Shown: positions 17,201-24,459 of the stretch, one piece after another
Position numbering within the stretch: the first letter of the stretch is position 1
How the letters are laid out: every line of letters starts with the position of its first letter
DNA from: Bacteroidaceae bacterium
Lineage (GTDB): Bacteria; Bacteroidota; Bacteroidia; Bacteroidales; Bacteroidaceae
Reading direction: 5' to 3'
Assembly (NCBI GenBank): GCA_017526905.1
Contig: JAFXQT010000037.1
Location: 1-39,047, forward strand
Length of the DNA: 39,047 bases
Translations under genes and position numbers: made by a program
The notes under the pieces: generated by a model
What the model was told of the DNA's origin: nothing
Database searches by the model: none
What the model saw: only the letters and a program-made list of their open reading frames with translations

Positions 17201-18247
17201 GCCCAGACCTCGTGCGAGAACCAGCCTGGACAGGGCATCGACCACCTTACCGACTTTGACGAGAAAACCACGTGGCACACCTCCTGGAGCCAGACAGCAG
17301 TGCCCTTCGACATCACCATCGACCTGCACGCCATCGCCCAGCTGGACAAGCTGCTGTATGTGCCGCGCACGGATGCAGGCAACGGCACCATCACCCGCGG
17401 CACCGTGTGCATGAGCATGGACCGCGTGCACTGGTCGCAGCCCGTGCCCTTCCAATGGCAGCCCAACAGCCAGCCCAAGGAACTCTCCCTCCGTCCCGTC
17501 TCTTCTGCTGCGATTCCATCGCAGTCCGCCCCCGGCGGTACCACCTCCGCCCTTCCCGCCACCGCCCGCTACCTGCGTATCCATGTGGATGAGGCCCGCG
17601 GCGGCTTCGGCAGCGGCCAGCAGCTGTACGTGTTCAAGCAGGCCGGCACCGACAGCTATCTGCCCGGCGACCTGAACCAGGACGGACGCCTGGACGAGAA
17701 CGACCTCACCTCCTACATGAACTACAACGGCCTGCGCCAAGGCGATGCCGACTTCGAGGGCTACATCTCCAAAGGCGACCTGAACCAGAACGGCCTCATC
17801 GATGCCTACGACATCTCCGCCGTGGCCGTCGAACTGGAGGGCGGCGTTGCAGCCAGTCCTGCAGAGCCCGTGGCCGGAACCATCACCGTGAAGGCCGACA
17901 GGCAAGTGGCCAACGCCGGCGACCTGATCACCCTCACCGTGAGCGGCAAGGGGCTGGTCAGCGTGAACGCCCTGAGCATGGCCATCCCCTACGATGCCTC
18001 CCAACTGGAATATGTGGGCACGCAGGCCCTGGGCATGCAGCAGATGCGCAACCTCACCACCGACCGCCTGCACTCCAACGGCCAGAAAGCCCTCTATCCC
18101 ACCTTCGTGAACTGCGGTAACCACCCCAGCCTCACTGACGGCACCCTGCTCAGCATCCAGTTCCGTGCCAAGCGCAAGGGCAAAGTCACCTTCGACGTGC
18201 GCGACGGTCTCCTGGTGGATAAGAACCTGAACACAATCAGCTGGTAA
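14225..18247 (+). CDS. Secreted GH31 glycosidase with FN3, discoidin-like, dockerin-like and cohesin-like modules
   Basis: The start at 14225 (MKKLLFLVALCMAAVQATSA) gives a signal peptide and 1340 residues. The GH31 catalytic part spans about residues 25-770: WTQSDLHP, VLKTDVAWVG with likely nucleophile D442, and TGDQTGGDWEYIRFH with likely acid/base D494. Then come an FN3 domain (YYELQLVDHS, TDYEVRIRAVNSDG), a discoidin-like domain (about 985-1140), a dockerin-like pair of calcium loops (GDLNQDGRLDENDL and GDLNQNGLIDAYDI) and a C-terminal cohesin-like beta domain. GH31 enzymes cleave alpha-glucosides or alpha-xylosides; which one is not readable here. An Ala/Thr/Pro-rich insertion (about 280-320) interrupts the catalytic domain. 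The next gene starts three bases after the stop. Confidence 0.9.
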   Translation: MKKLLFLVALCMAAVQATSALPYTKTSSTAVQFALDNGLQLTLDFYGPNIVRVFCDPAGGAVRDPQATPPAQILDAQPRRAPGAIEVKEEDGLTQLLTSRLIVAVTSAGRLSFVDRASGRSVNSLPATEGSAFLFEPGSTTLKLTAAKDAWFYGGGVQNGRFSHRGKRIAIVNTNSWVDGGVASPTPFYWSTEGYGLLWHTFTPGSYDFGTTDPQVVTLSHQTPYLDVFFMFDAQPVALLNDYYQLTGHPVLLPKFGFYEGHLNAYNRDYWKAIDDTAADTLASPAGTPASATAADGFPTGTTPASTASMAGPDGSVLFENGRYYKESQTDNGGTRESLNGEAEGSYRFSARAVIDRYNAANMPLGWVLPNDGYGAGYGQTGTLDGNIENLRQFADYAHQHGVEVGLWTQSDLHPKEGVEPLLQRDIVKEVRDAGVRVLKTDVAWVGAGYSFGLNGVADIAAIMPREGNNARPFIISVDGWAGTQRYAGIWTGDQTGGDWEYIRFHIPTYIGAGLSGQPNISSDMDGIFGGRNVPVNVRDFQWKTFTPMQLNMDGWGRHPKYPQGLGEPATSVNRTYLKLRSMLMPYLYTLAHEAIDGKPMVRAMFLDEPNAFTHGVHTRYQFLCGPSILVAPIYQDTEADEQGNDIRNDIYLPEGQWIDFFSGECYEGGQVLNGFRTPLWKLPVFIRRGAIIPMIHAHNNPNQIDRHTRAFIFYPKGHTEFTQYDDDGRTEAYRTGAFATTRVESLLDERKGRLTLTVHPTKGTFQGFEAEKSTELLVNLQQQPKKIVARINGKKVRLDQARDRKDFAENTNVWFYDPAPEYNRFATGGTPMAQIEVKHSPRLYVCIADQDITATTITLEVEGYTFDTSNHHLHKSGSMQTPVLRREGEQGAYAVTPSWQGVTGADYYELQLVDHSQPGQPQESPVYTQVGADASATQALRPTSFTFADLQPETDYEVRIRAVNSDGATPWASATYRTIADPLREALRGIMAQTSCENQPGQGIDHLTDFDEKTTWHTSWSQTAVPFDITIDLHAIAQLDKLLYVPRTDAGNGTITRGTVCMSMDRVHWSQPVPFQWQPNSQPKELSLRPVSSAAIPSQSAPGGTTSALPATARYLRIHVDEARGGFGSGQQLYVFKQAGTDSYLPGDLNQDGRLDENDLTSYMNYNGLRQGDADFEGYISKGDLNQNGLIDAYDISAVAVELEGGVAASPAEPVAGTITVKADRQVANAGDLITLTVSGKGLVSVNALSMAIPYDASQLEYVGTQALGMQQMRNLTTDRLHSNGQKALYPTFVNCGNHPSLTDGTLLSIQFRAKRKGKVTFDVRDGLLVDKNLNTISW
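17508..17524 (+). repeat. Perfect palindrome inside a linker of the GH31 gene
   Basis: CTGCGAT-TCC-ATCGCAG forms a perfect seven-pair stem within a stretch coding SSAAIPSQSAPGGTT, a low-complexity insertion inside the discoidin-like domain. It is one of several palindromes found in coding insertions in this window. Confidence 0.55.
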
Positions 18248-18250
18248 TAT

Positions 18251-19825
18251 ATGGCAAAGGACAAACTGATGTATGTGTGCGACCACTGCGGTCAGGAATC
18301 GGCCAAGTGGTTGGGCAAGTGCCCCTCGTGCGGGCAGTGGAACACGTTCAAGGAAATAAGGGTGCAGGCCAGCGCCGCGGCCACCTCAGCCCAGGGTGGG
18401 CGAGGAGCACGCCCTGTGGGCGGTGTTGGCAGCAACTCGGCCGCACGCCCCATACCCATTGCGCAGATACGGGCCGAGGCCGAGCCGCGCATGGACATGC
18501 ACGACGACGAACTGAACCGCGTGCTGGGCGGAGGCCTGGTGCCCGGCAGCCTGGTGCTGCTGGGTGGCGAACCGGGCATCGGCAAGAGTACGCTGGTGTT
18601 GCAAACCGTGCTGGGGCTGACCGACAAGAAGGTGCTTTATGTGAGCGGCGAGGAGAGCGCACGGCAACTGAAACTCAGGGCCGACAGGCTCACAGCCATG
18701 CAGCAAGGTCCTACTTCCGGTTCCTCCACGCGGAGAGGCACGAAGGCAGACAGCGGACAGGTTGTGGTTGACGGCGGCCGTGAAGCGGTCGGGACGGACG
18801 AGACCTCGCAGGGTCTCCTCGTGGTGTGCGACACCTCGCTCGAGACCATCTTCACCCACATCGAGAACGAACGGCCCGACATCGTCATCATCGACTCCAT
18901 CCAGACCATCTACACCGAAGGGGTGGAGTCCTCGGCCGGCTCGCTTGCGCAGATCCGTGAGTGCGCCCAACAACTGCTCAAGTACGTCAAGACCCAGCAC
19001 CACGCTGCCCTGGCCTCAGCACCGGACTCCGCAGACGCCCCCCTCCGTGAGGGCATAGGTGGCCAGGGCCTGCCTCCCAGCATCATCCTCATCGGCCATA
19101 TCAACAAGGAAGGCACCATTGCCGGGCCGAAGGTGCTGGAGCACATCGTGGACACCGTGCTGCAGTTTGAGGGCGACCAACACTATGTGTATCGTATCCT
19201 GCGCGCGCAGAAGAACCGCTTCGGCTCCACCTCGGAGTTAGGCATCTATGAGATGCGGCAGGACGGACTGCGGCAAGTGTCCAACCCCTCGGAACTGCTC
19301 ATGACCGACAACCACGAAGGCCTCTCCGGCGTGGCTATCTGTGCCGCCATCGAGGGCGTTCGGCCTTTCCTCATCGAGACGCAGGCGCTGGTCAGCACCG
19401 CCGCCTATGGCACGGCACAGCGTCAGGCCACGGGCTTCGACTACCGCCGTCTGAACATGCTGCTGGCTGTGCTGGAACGCCGGGTGGGCTTTAAGATTGC
19501 GGCCAAGGATGTGTTTGTGAACATCGCCGGTGGTCTGCGCGCCACCGACCCGGCCATGGATCTGGCTGTGATTGCTGCCATACAGAGCAGCACGGTGGAT
19601 ATTCCCATCGATGCCGACACGTGCGTGTGTGGCGAGGTGGGCCTGTCGGGCGAGATTCGCCCCGTGGCACGTATCGAACAGCGCGTGGCCGAGGCCCAGA
19701 AGCTGGGCTTCCGCCGCATCCTGATTCCGGCCTACAACCTCAAGGCTATCAACCCCAAGAACTACGACATCCAGATTGTGCCCGTGCGCAAGGTGCACGA
19801 TGCCGTGCGCGAGTTGTTTGGCTGA
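18251..19825 (+). CDS. radA: DNA repair protein RadA with two insertions
   Basis: RadA is a hexameric RecA-like motor that assists branch migration in recombinational repair. Visible are the zinc finger (C10, C13, C24, C27), Walker A GEPGIGKST (residues 106-114), the RadA signature QKNRFGSTSELGIYEM and the C-terminal Lon-like domain (ATGFDYRRLNMLLAVLERRVGF, GEVGLSGEIRPV). Length is 524 residues against roughly 455 for family members as I remember them. Two low-complexity insertions account for the difference: about 36 residues after RADRLTAM (DNA about 18700-18810) and about 25 residues after KTQHHAAL (DNA about 19010-19080). Both keep the frame and lie between conserved blocks. It starts three bases after the GH31 stop, perhaps translationally coupled by chance. 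Confidence 0.95.
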   Translation: MAKDKLMYVCDHCGQESAKWLGKCPSCGQWNTFKEIRVQASAAATSAQGGRGARPVGGVGSNSAARPIPIAQIRAEAEPRMDMHDDELNRVLGGGLVPGSLVLLGGEPGIGKSTLVLQTVLGLTDKKVLYVSGEESARQLKLRADRLTAMQQGPTSGSSTRRGTKADSGQVVVDGGREAVGTDETSQGLLVVCDTSLETIFTHIENERPDIVIIDSIQTIYTEGVESSAGSLAQIRECAQQLLKYVKTQHHAALASAPDSADAPLREGIGGQGLPPSIILIGHINKEGTIAGPKVLEHIVDTVLQFEGDQHYVYRILRAQKNRFGSTSELGIYEMRQDGLRQVSNPSELLMTDNHEGLSGVAICAAIEGVRPFLIETQALVSTAAYGTAQRQATGFDYRRLNMLLAVLERRVGFKIAAKDVFVNIAGGLRATDPAMDLAVIAAIQSSTVDIPIDADTCVCGEVGLSGEIRPVARIEQRVAEAQKLGFRRILIPAYNLKAINPKNYDIQIVPVRKVHDAVRELFG

Positions 19826-19859
19826 CCGGCACCCGCCACTTTCTTGCCCCCCCTACAAC

Positions 19860-19896
19860 GCAGCCCGATACCGTGTGCAAAACGATATCGGGCTGC
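19860..19896. terminator. Bidirectional terminator between radA and the GH43 gene
   Basis: GCAGCCCGATA at 19860-19870 pairs perfectly with TATCGGGCTGC at 19886-19896. It sits between two convergent genes and can serve both strands, although no long T run follows on either side. Confidence 0.65.
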
Positions 19897-19939
19897 GCTT
19901 GTCACAGGTTGAGGCTGCTCGGAGCCCCAGCCTGCGTGG

Positions 19940-22891
19940 CTATTTCACGACTACCTTGCGGCCGTTCACGATGTAGATACCCTTGTGCGGCAGCTTGTTG
20001 GCGATGCGGCGTCCGTTCAGGTCGAATGCACCGGCGCCCCAGTCGGCCACCTTCCAGCGGTCGTCTTCAATCTGCCAGATGCCGGTGCCCGTGCCTTGGC
20101 CGAAGTCGGTGACGCGGTTGGCCAGCAGGTTCAGCGTGCGTGCCTCGGCGATGCTGAGTGCGCGTGCATGCACGATGACATCATCGTACCACGCCTCGGG
20201 CGAGCCTTCGCCCTTCACGCCGATGCCCAGCTGCATGTATTCGGCAGCGGTGACCATGTCCAGCACCTTCTGGTAGGGGAACAGGGACGCGCTCTTGGCC
20301 GCGGTGTTAGCCTCGCCGGCGGTGCTGGTGAAGCTCTTCAGCGTCTTCTTTGTGCCGTTCACGTAGATGGCGATGCCCTCCGTGTCGCAGGTCACGCTCA
20401 CGAAGGCCCACTCGCCCACGGGCAGATAGCCCGTTCCGGTGGTGGCGCCTTCGGCCGGTTGGTTGGCATCGAAGCTGTCGGTGCCGTTGTCAAAGCCCAA
20501 GTGGGCATTGCCTGTGAAGAAGAGGCGCTGCTTCACGGCGCTCATGTTGCCGCGCTTGTCGGTGATGCTCCACAGGGGGGCGGTCAGGTTCTCGTCGGCC
20601 CGCTTCACCCAGAACGACACGGTGAAGCCCTCCAGCCCTTCCATGCCGGCCAGCGGGTTGGGCATGAACAAGTAGGAGCTGCTGGCGCTGCTGCCGGCAT
20701 AGGTGTGGGCCACCAGCCCGTCGCGCTCGGGGTCAGACTCTGCTGTGGGCTTGGTGCCGTTGGTGCCGCCCTTCACAGCCGTGGTGTGCTGACTCTCGTC
20801 GTAGCGGTTGGTGCAACTCAGTTCGTCCATGTCGTAGAAGGCGGCCAGCGGGCTGAGTGTGGCCACGCGGGTGCTGTCGTCGATGGTGTTGCGGGCGGCC
20901 TTCACCGTGAAGGTCTGGTCGTAGTAGCAGTTGCCGTCGCTGATGTGGCAGGTCAGCGTCACGTCAGTAGTGGCGTCGGGCGCGTTGTACCGGCCCGTGT
21001 TGGAAATGATGTCGGGCTCGGACGACGTCCATTCCACCGTGGCACCATACAGGCGCTCGGCATAGAGCGGCAGGTTGCGGCTCACGCTGGCGTTGTTCTT
21101 GATGGGCACTTCGTATTGCTTGGCTGCGTAGGCCACGGCATACTCGGACTTCATCTTATAGGCCCACACGGGCTGGCCGGTGGCCTGGCAGAGGGCGCTG
21201 ATGCAGATGGCTTTGGCCACGCGGTTCTCGATGGTCTGCTCGGTCACTACGCCGCGGTAGGTCTGGTTGTTCAGCGTCAGCACGATATAGGAGGTGCCGG
21301 CCGTGCGTTTCCAGGTGCCGGTCATGTCGCCCGTCACCTTTCCGCCGTCGTTGAGCTGTACGGTCACCGGTGTTGCGCATTCGAGGTTTTCATGGTTCAG
21401 GTTGTAGCGGTGCAGCAACAGGCTGTACTCGCCGCATAGCTCCTCGTCGGTGAAGGAGCATCCACTCTTGATGTCCTCGTCGGTCACGGTCTCGCCGTTG
21501 AATTCGAACGGGGCGGCCACCAGCCAGCCCTGATCATTCACGAAGAGCTGTTGAACACGATCCTGGAACCACTCGTTGCCGCCATTGTAGCGGGTGTGGT
21601 ACACGACGAAGGCGCGGCCCTTGTCATCGACGAATGCCGAGTTGTGGCCCTGTGCCACGCGTCCCTGGCCAGTGCCTTGGAAGCCCCAGTCCTTGTAGGC
21701 GCTCATCAGCAGGAAGCCACGGTTGTTGCCGCCGGGGCCAAAGTTCAGTTGCCAGCCCTTGAATTCGGCCGAGGTGCCTTGCGAGTCCACGTAGGGTCCG
21801 TCGGGGTTCTTGCTGCGGAACAGTCGCATCACGTAGCCCTCCTTGGCCGATAGCCCGCCATAGCTCATAAACAGATAGTAGTACTCGCCTATCTTCTGGA
21901 TGTACGAACCTTCGCCGCTCACGTAGTAGCCGCCGGCTACGTGCTTGCCATAGTAGGGGTCGCTGGAAGCGTGGTCGCCCGAGGCGGGCGAGAGCGGGTA
22001 GGTGACGGTGTAGTCGCGCAGACCTGTCTCGTTGTCCAGCTTCAGCATGTAGATGCCGCCGCTCCACGAGCCGTAGCTCATCCACAGCTGCCCGTCGCTG
22101 TCGTAGAACACGCAGGGGTCGATGTCGTTGGGCCAGTGGTTGCCCCAGTCTCTGCCTCGGTTGTAGCGGGCGGGCAGGGAGTTCTGCGTGCCGATGGCCA
22201 GCTCCAGGTCCGTCTTCTTCCACGAGATGGCAGGGTCGGTGCCGTTCAAGAAGCCGCTGATCGTCACAGGCCCTTGATACACGAACTCGCCCTCGATGGT
22301 GTTGCTGGTCAGCAGCACGATGCTGGAGTTCCATGTGGGGCCGTTCACGCTCATGTACATGCACCACTTCTTCATGGTGGGGTTATAGATGATGTCGGGA
22401 GCCCAAAAGTTGCCGTTTACATTATAATTGCCGCCGTAGGCATGCGCCCACGCCTCGGCATTGAAGGCGGGGAAATCCACCTCCTTGACAGTGCCGTTTA
22501 CCAGCGCCTTAACCTTTTTCACTTGCGGAACACTGAATGCCTGGTCGGCCGCGCAGCTACTCACGCTGCCGTTGGAGTTCACGCGGGCAAAGCGCATGCC
22601 AAGTCCGCTCCAGTTAATCAGGTCGGCAGAGCGCGCAAAGCCGAGGTGCGTGCCCATGATATAGAATGTCTTTCCGTTTTGCACGATGGACGGGTCGTGA
22701 ATGCCCGCCAGCGATCGCTGCGTGGTGCGGGTGTATTCGCTAATCTGGGCCAAGGTAATCGGCGTGGCTGATTCCTGTGCCTGCATGGACTGTACCTGCA
22801 TCGTGGCGACCAGCAGCAACAGACTGTGGCCTAAGGCGCGCAGGCATCGGCTGGCAGTGTGGTCCTTGGTGGTAAAGATGCTCTGTTTCAT
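19940..22891 (-). CDS. Secreted GH43 glycosidase (arabinan-type) with LamG-like domain
   Basis: A 983-residue secreted enzyme. A signal peptide lies in the first 39 residues (LGHSLLLLVATMQVQSMQAQ). The GH43 five-bladed propeller spans about residues 55-460, with the expected acidic residues D66 (AGIHDPSIV), D258 (WPNDIDPCVF) and E327 (YYVSGEGSYIQ). This pattern fits endo-arabinanase or arabinofuranosidase members, so arabinan is a likely but unproven substrate. A middle region (about 480-680) carries an atypical beta-sandwich region and an Ig-like segment (WTSSEPDIISNTGRYNAP), followed by a LamG-type domain (about 700-910: GFTVSFWVKRADENL, EWAFVSVTCDTEGIAIYVNGTKKTL). The C-terminus is FDLNGRRIANKLPHKGIYIV plus NGRKVVVK, a possible sorting tail. 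Confidence 0.9.
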   Translation of the reverse strand: MKQSIFTTKDHTASRCLRALGHSLLLLVATMQVQSMQAQESATPITLAQISEYTRTTQRSLAGIHDPSIVQNGKTFYIMGTHLGFARSADLINWSGLGMRFARVNSNGSVSSCAADQAFSVPQVKKVKALVNGTVKEVDFPAFNAEAWAHAYGGNYNVNGNFWAPDIIYNPTMKKWCMYMSVNGPTWNSSIVLLTSNTIEGEFVYQGPVTISGFLNGTDPAISWKKTDLELAIGTQNSLPARYNRGRDWGNHWPNDIDPCVFYDSDGQLWMSYGSWSGGIYMLKLDNETGLRDYTVTYPLSPASGDHASSDPYYGKHVAGGYYVSGEGSYIQKIGEYYYLFMSYGGLSAKEGYVMRLFRSKNPDGPYVDSQGTSAEFKGWQLNFGPGGNNRGFLLMSAYKDWGFQGTGQGRVAQGHNSAFVDDKGRAFVVYHTRYNGGNEWFQDRVQQLFVNDQGWLVAAPFEFNGETVTDEDIKSGCSFTDEELCGEYSLLLHRYNLNHENLECATPVTVQLNDGGKVTGDMTGTWKRTAGTSYIVLTLNNQTYRGVVTEQTIENRVAKAICISALCQATGQPVWAYKMKSEYAVAYAAKQYEVPIKNNASVSRNLPLYAERLYGATVEWTSSEPDIISNTGRYNAPDATTDVTLTCHISDGNCYYDQTFTVKAARNTIDDSTRVATLSPLAAFYDMDELSCTNRYDESQHTTAVKGGTNGTKPTAESDPERDGLVAHTYAGSSASSSYLFMPNPLAGMEGLEGFTVSFWVKRADENLTAPLWSITDKRGNMSAVKQRLFFTGNAHLGFDNGTDSFDANQPAEGATTGTGYLPVGEWAFVSVTCDTEGIAIYVNGTKKTLKSFTSTAGEANTAAKSASLFPYQKVLDMVTAAEYMQLGIGVKGEGSPEAWYDDVIVHARALSIAEARTLNLLANRVTDFGQGTGTGIWQIEDDRWKVADWGAGAFDLNGRRIANKLPHKGIYIVNGRKVVVK

Positions 22892-22924
22892 TGTTGGTAG
22901 GTGTGTTGTGTGTTAAAAACTGTC

Positions 22925-22932
22925 CAAAGATA
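22925..22932 (-). promoter_or_regulatory. Candidate -7 element of the GH43 gene
   Basis: On the minus strand the bases read TATCTTTG, an exact TAnnTTTG match, 33 bases upstream of the start. No good upstream TTTG is seen. Confidence 0.5.
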
Positions 22933-22951
22933 TAACTTTTTATTGAACGTG

Positions 22952-22972
22952 AGGCCCGCTTTGCGGCCTTTT
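22952..22972. other. Hairpin in the GH43/OmpA divergent gap
   Basis: AGGCCCGC-TTT-GCGGCCT pairs with one mismatch or bulge and is followed on the plus strand by TTTAACACTTTT. It looks terminator-like but sits upstream of two divergent genes, so its role is unclear; it may block spurious transcripts from the left. Confidence 0.3.
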
Positions 22973-23003
22973 AACACTTTTAAGTATAAAAGAAGTATAA
23001 GTT

Positions 23004-23035
23004 TTTGGCCAGTTCGTCGGAAAAGTGTTCCTTTG
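23004..23035 (+). promoter_or_regulatory. Candidate promoter of the OmpA-family gene
   Basis: TTTG at 23004-23007, a 20-base spacer, then TTCCTTTG at 23028-23035. The last element misses the A of TAnnTTTG but the spacing is the same as at other promoters here. Confidence 0.45.
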
Positions 23036-23090
23036 CCGCGTCCATTCAGGACAAATACAAACACGGAACAATCACTTAACACCAACCGTT

Positions 23091-23954
23091 ATGAAGAAGA
23101 TTTTCATCATCTGCGCCGCAGGTCTTTTGCTCACCTCCTGCGCATCGAAGAAGAAGTACATGGAGCTGCAGAACAACTACGCTGCCCTCCAAACCACCTA
23201 TGACGGGCTGAAGAATCAATACCAGACCGCACAGATCGACCAGGCCAGTGCCGCTGCCACCATCAAGAGTCTGGAGGAACAACTGGCCGAGGCCCGCCGG
23301 ACCAATGCCGAGCTCAAGGAGTCCTACCGCACGCTGCAGGGTTCGCTGGACCAGAGCCTGAAGCAGAACAGCGAGGGCAACATCAACATCTCGAAACTGG
23401 TGGACGAGATCAACGCCTCCAACCGCTTCATCAAACAACTGGTCGAGGCCAAGGACAAGAGCGACAGCCTGAATGTGGTGCTGACCAACAACCTGACCCG
23501 CAGCCTCTCCAAGGAGGAACTCCAGGAAGTGGACGTGCAGGTGCTGAAGGGCGTGGTCTATATCTCCCTGGCCGACAACATGCTCTACGAGAGCGGCTCC
23601 TACAAGATCAATTCGCGCGCATCGGAGACTCTCTCCAAGATTGCCAAGATCATCAAGGACTACCGCGACTACGACGTTCTCATCGAGGGCAACACCGACG
23701 ATGTGCCCATCAACCAGCCCAACATCCGCAACAACTGGGATCTGAGCTGCTTGCGCGCATCCAGCGTGGTGCAGGAACTGCAGAACACCTATGGCGTTGA
23801 CCCCAAGCGCCTCACCGCCGGCGGCCGTGGCGAGTACAATCCCATCGCCACCAACGACACCGCCCTGGGCCGTCAGCGTAACCGCCGCACCCAGATCATC
23901 ATCACGCCGAAGCTCGACGAGTTCATGGACCTGATCGAACAGGCTCCGGAGTAA
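23091..23954 (+). CDS. OmpA-family peptidoglycan-binding lipoprotein
   Basis: The start at 23091 gives MKKIFIICAAGLLLTSC, a classic lipoprotein signal with C17, and 287 residues; the frame extends upstream without a better start. Residues about 20-140 are a coiled coil (YMELQNNYAALQTTYDGLKN, LEEQLAEARRTNAEL). Residues about 160-287 form an OmpA C-terminal-like domain, with the expected order of conserved blocks: NMLYESGSYKINSRA, IEGNTDDVPI, NNWDLSCLRASSVVQEL, RLTAGGRGEYNPIATND and GRQRNRRTQIII. Such proteins link the outer membrane to peptidoglycan. It is monocistronic, bounded by a strong terminator. Confidence 0.92.
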   Translation: MKKIFIICAAGLLLTSCASKKKYMELQNNYAALQTTYDGLKNQYQTAQIDQASAAATIKSLEEQLAEARRTNAELKESYRTLQGSLDQSLKQNSEGNINISKLVDEINASNRFIKQLVEAKDKSDSLNVVLTNNLTRSLSKEELQEVDVQVLKGVVYISLADNMLYESGSYKINSRASETLSKIAKIIKDYRDYDVLIEGNTDDVPINQPNIRNNWDLSCLRASSVVQELQNTYGVDPKRLTAGGRGEYNPIATNDTALGRQRNRRTQIIITPKLDEFMDLIEQAPE

Positions 23955-23978
23955 GCGTCGGCTTCAGCCCGAACCACA

Positions 23979-24032
23979 GAAGGCACGGAAACCACCCACT
24001 TCATCAGGCGTGGCTTCCGTGCCTTCCTTTTT
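23979..24032 (+). terminator. Intrinsic terminator of the OmpA-family gene
   Basis: GAAGGCACGGAAACCAC at 23979-23995 pairs with GTGGCTTCCGTGCCTTC at 24010-24026 with one mismatch or bulge. CTTTTT follows at 24027-24032. Confidence 0.85.
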
Positions 24033-24291
24033 CCTTGTCTGTCGTTGCCTCCTTCGCGCACGCGTGTACGCACGTCTCCCTCCCCCTAACAGGGGAATAC
24101 CAGTAGAGCGTAGCTCGATCTCAACCATGAAGCACACCCCCTCAAGCCCGAGCGCAGCCCTCGTCATTCATTACGAGTGCCATTTTCCCGACTCGTGGCC
24201 TGGGGCAGGGAAGCCCTTTTGAGGGCGCGGAGGCCCTTCGTGCCGACCAGAACGTCAAACATCTTTGTGCAGCAGCAGATAGGAATCGCAA
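24033..24291. other. Gene-free gap with small palindromes
   Basis: No credible gene is seen. CCCCTAACAGGGG near 24082-24094 and GCCCT-TTTG-AGGGC at 24213-24226 are short palindromes of the same C-rich/G-rich style found elsewhere. The minus-strand ORFs here (for example 24142-24375) have no recognisable features. Confidence 0.4.
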
Positions 24292-24311
24292 GAACAAAAA
24301 AACAGAAAAAG

Positions 24312-24344
24312 TTTTGGCGGGAGCAGAATAAACCCATATCTTTG
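24312..24344 (+). promoter_or_regulatory. Promoter of the rhuM-family gene (copy 1 of a duplicated promoter)
   Basis: TTTTG at 24312-24316, 20 bases, then TATCTTTG at 24337-24344, an ideal Bacteroidota promoter. Bases 24292-24349 align without gaps to 25576-25633, with about 48 of 58 positions identical. Confidence 0.75.
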
Positions 24345-24459
24345 CGGCGAAGCAAGACAGCTCACTGCTATTCATGCTCCATCGTGCCGAATGCCAAGGA
24401 ATTCAGATGGTATGACAACTGAAGAAATGATACAAGCCATTGCCGAGTGATTCACGGTT

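Noticed and set aside
3065-22891. One single polysaccharide locus running from SusC to GH43
   Set aside because: Strong terminators and radA separate the SusCD operon, the GH31/SusE-like pair and GH43. Shared use is possible but not shown by the layout.
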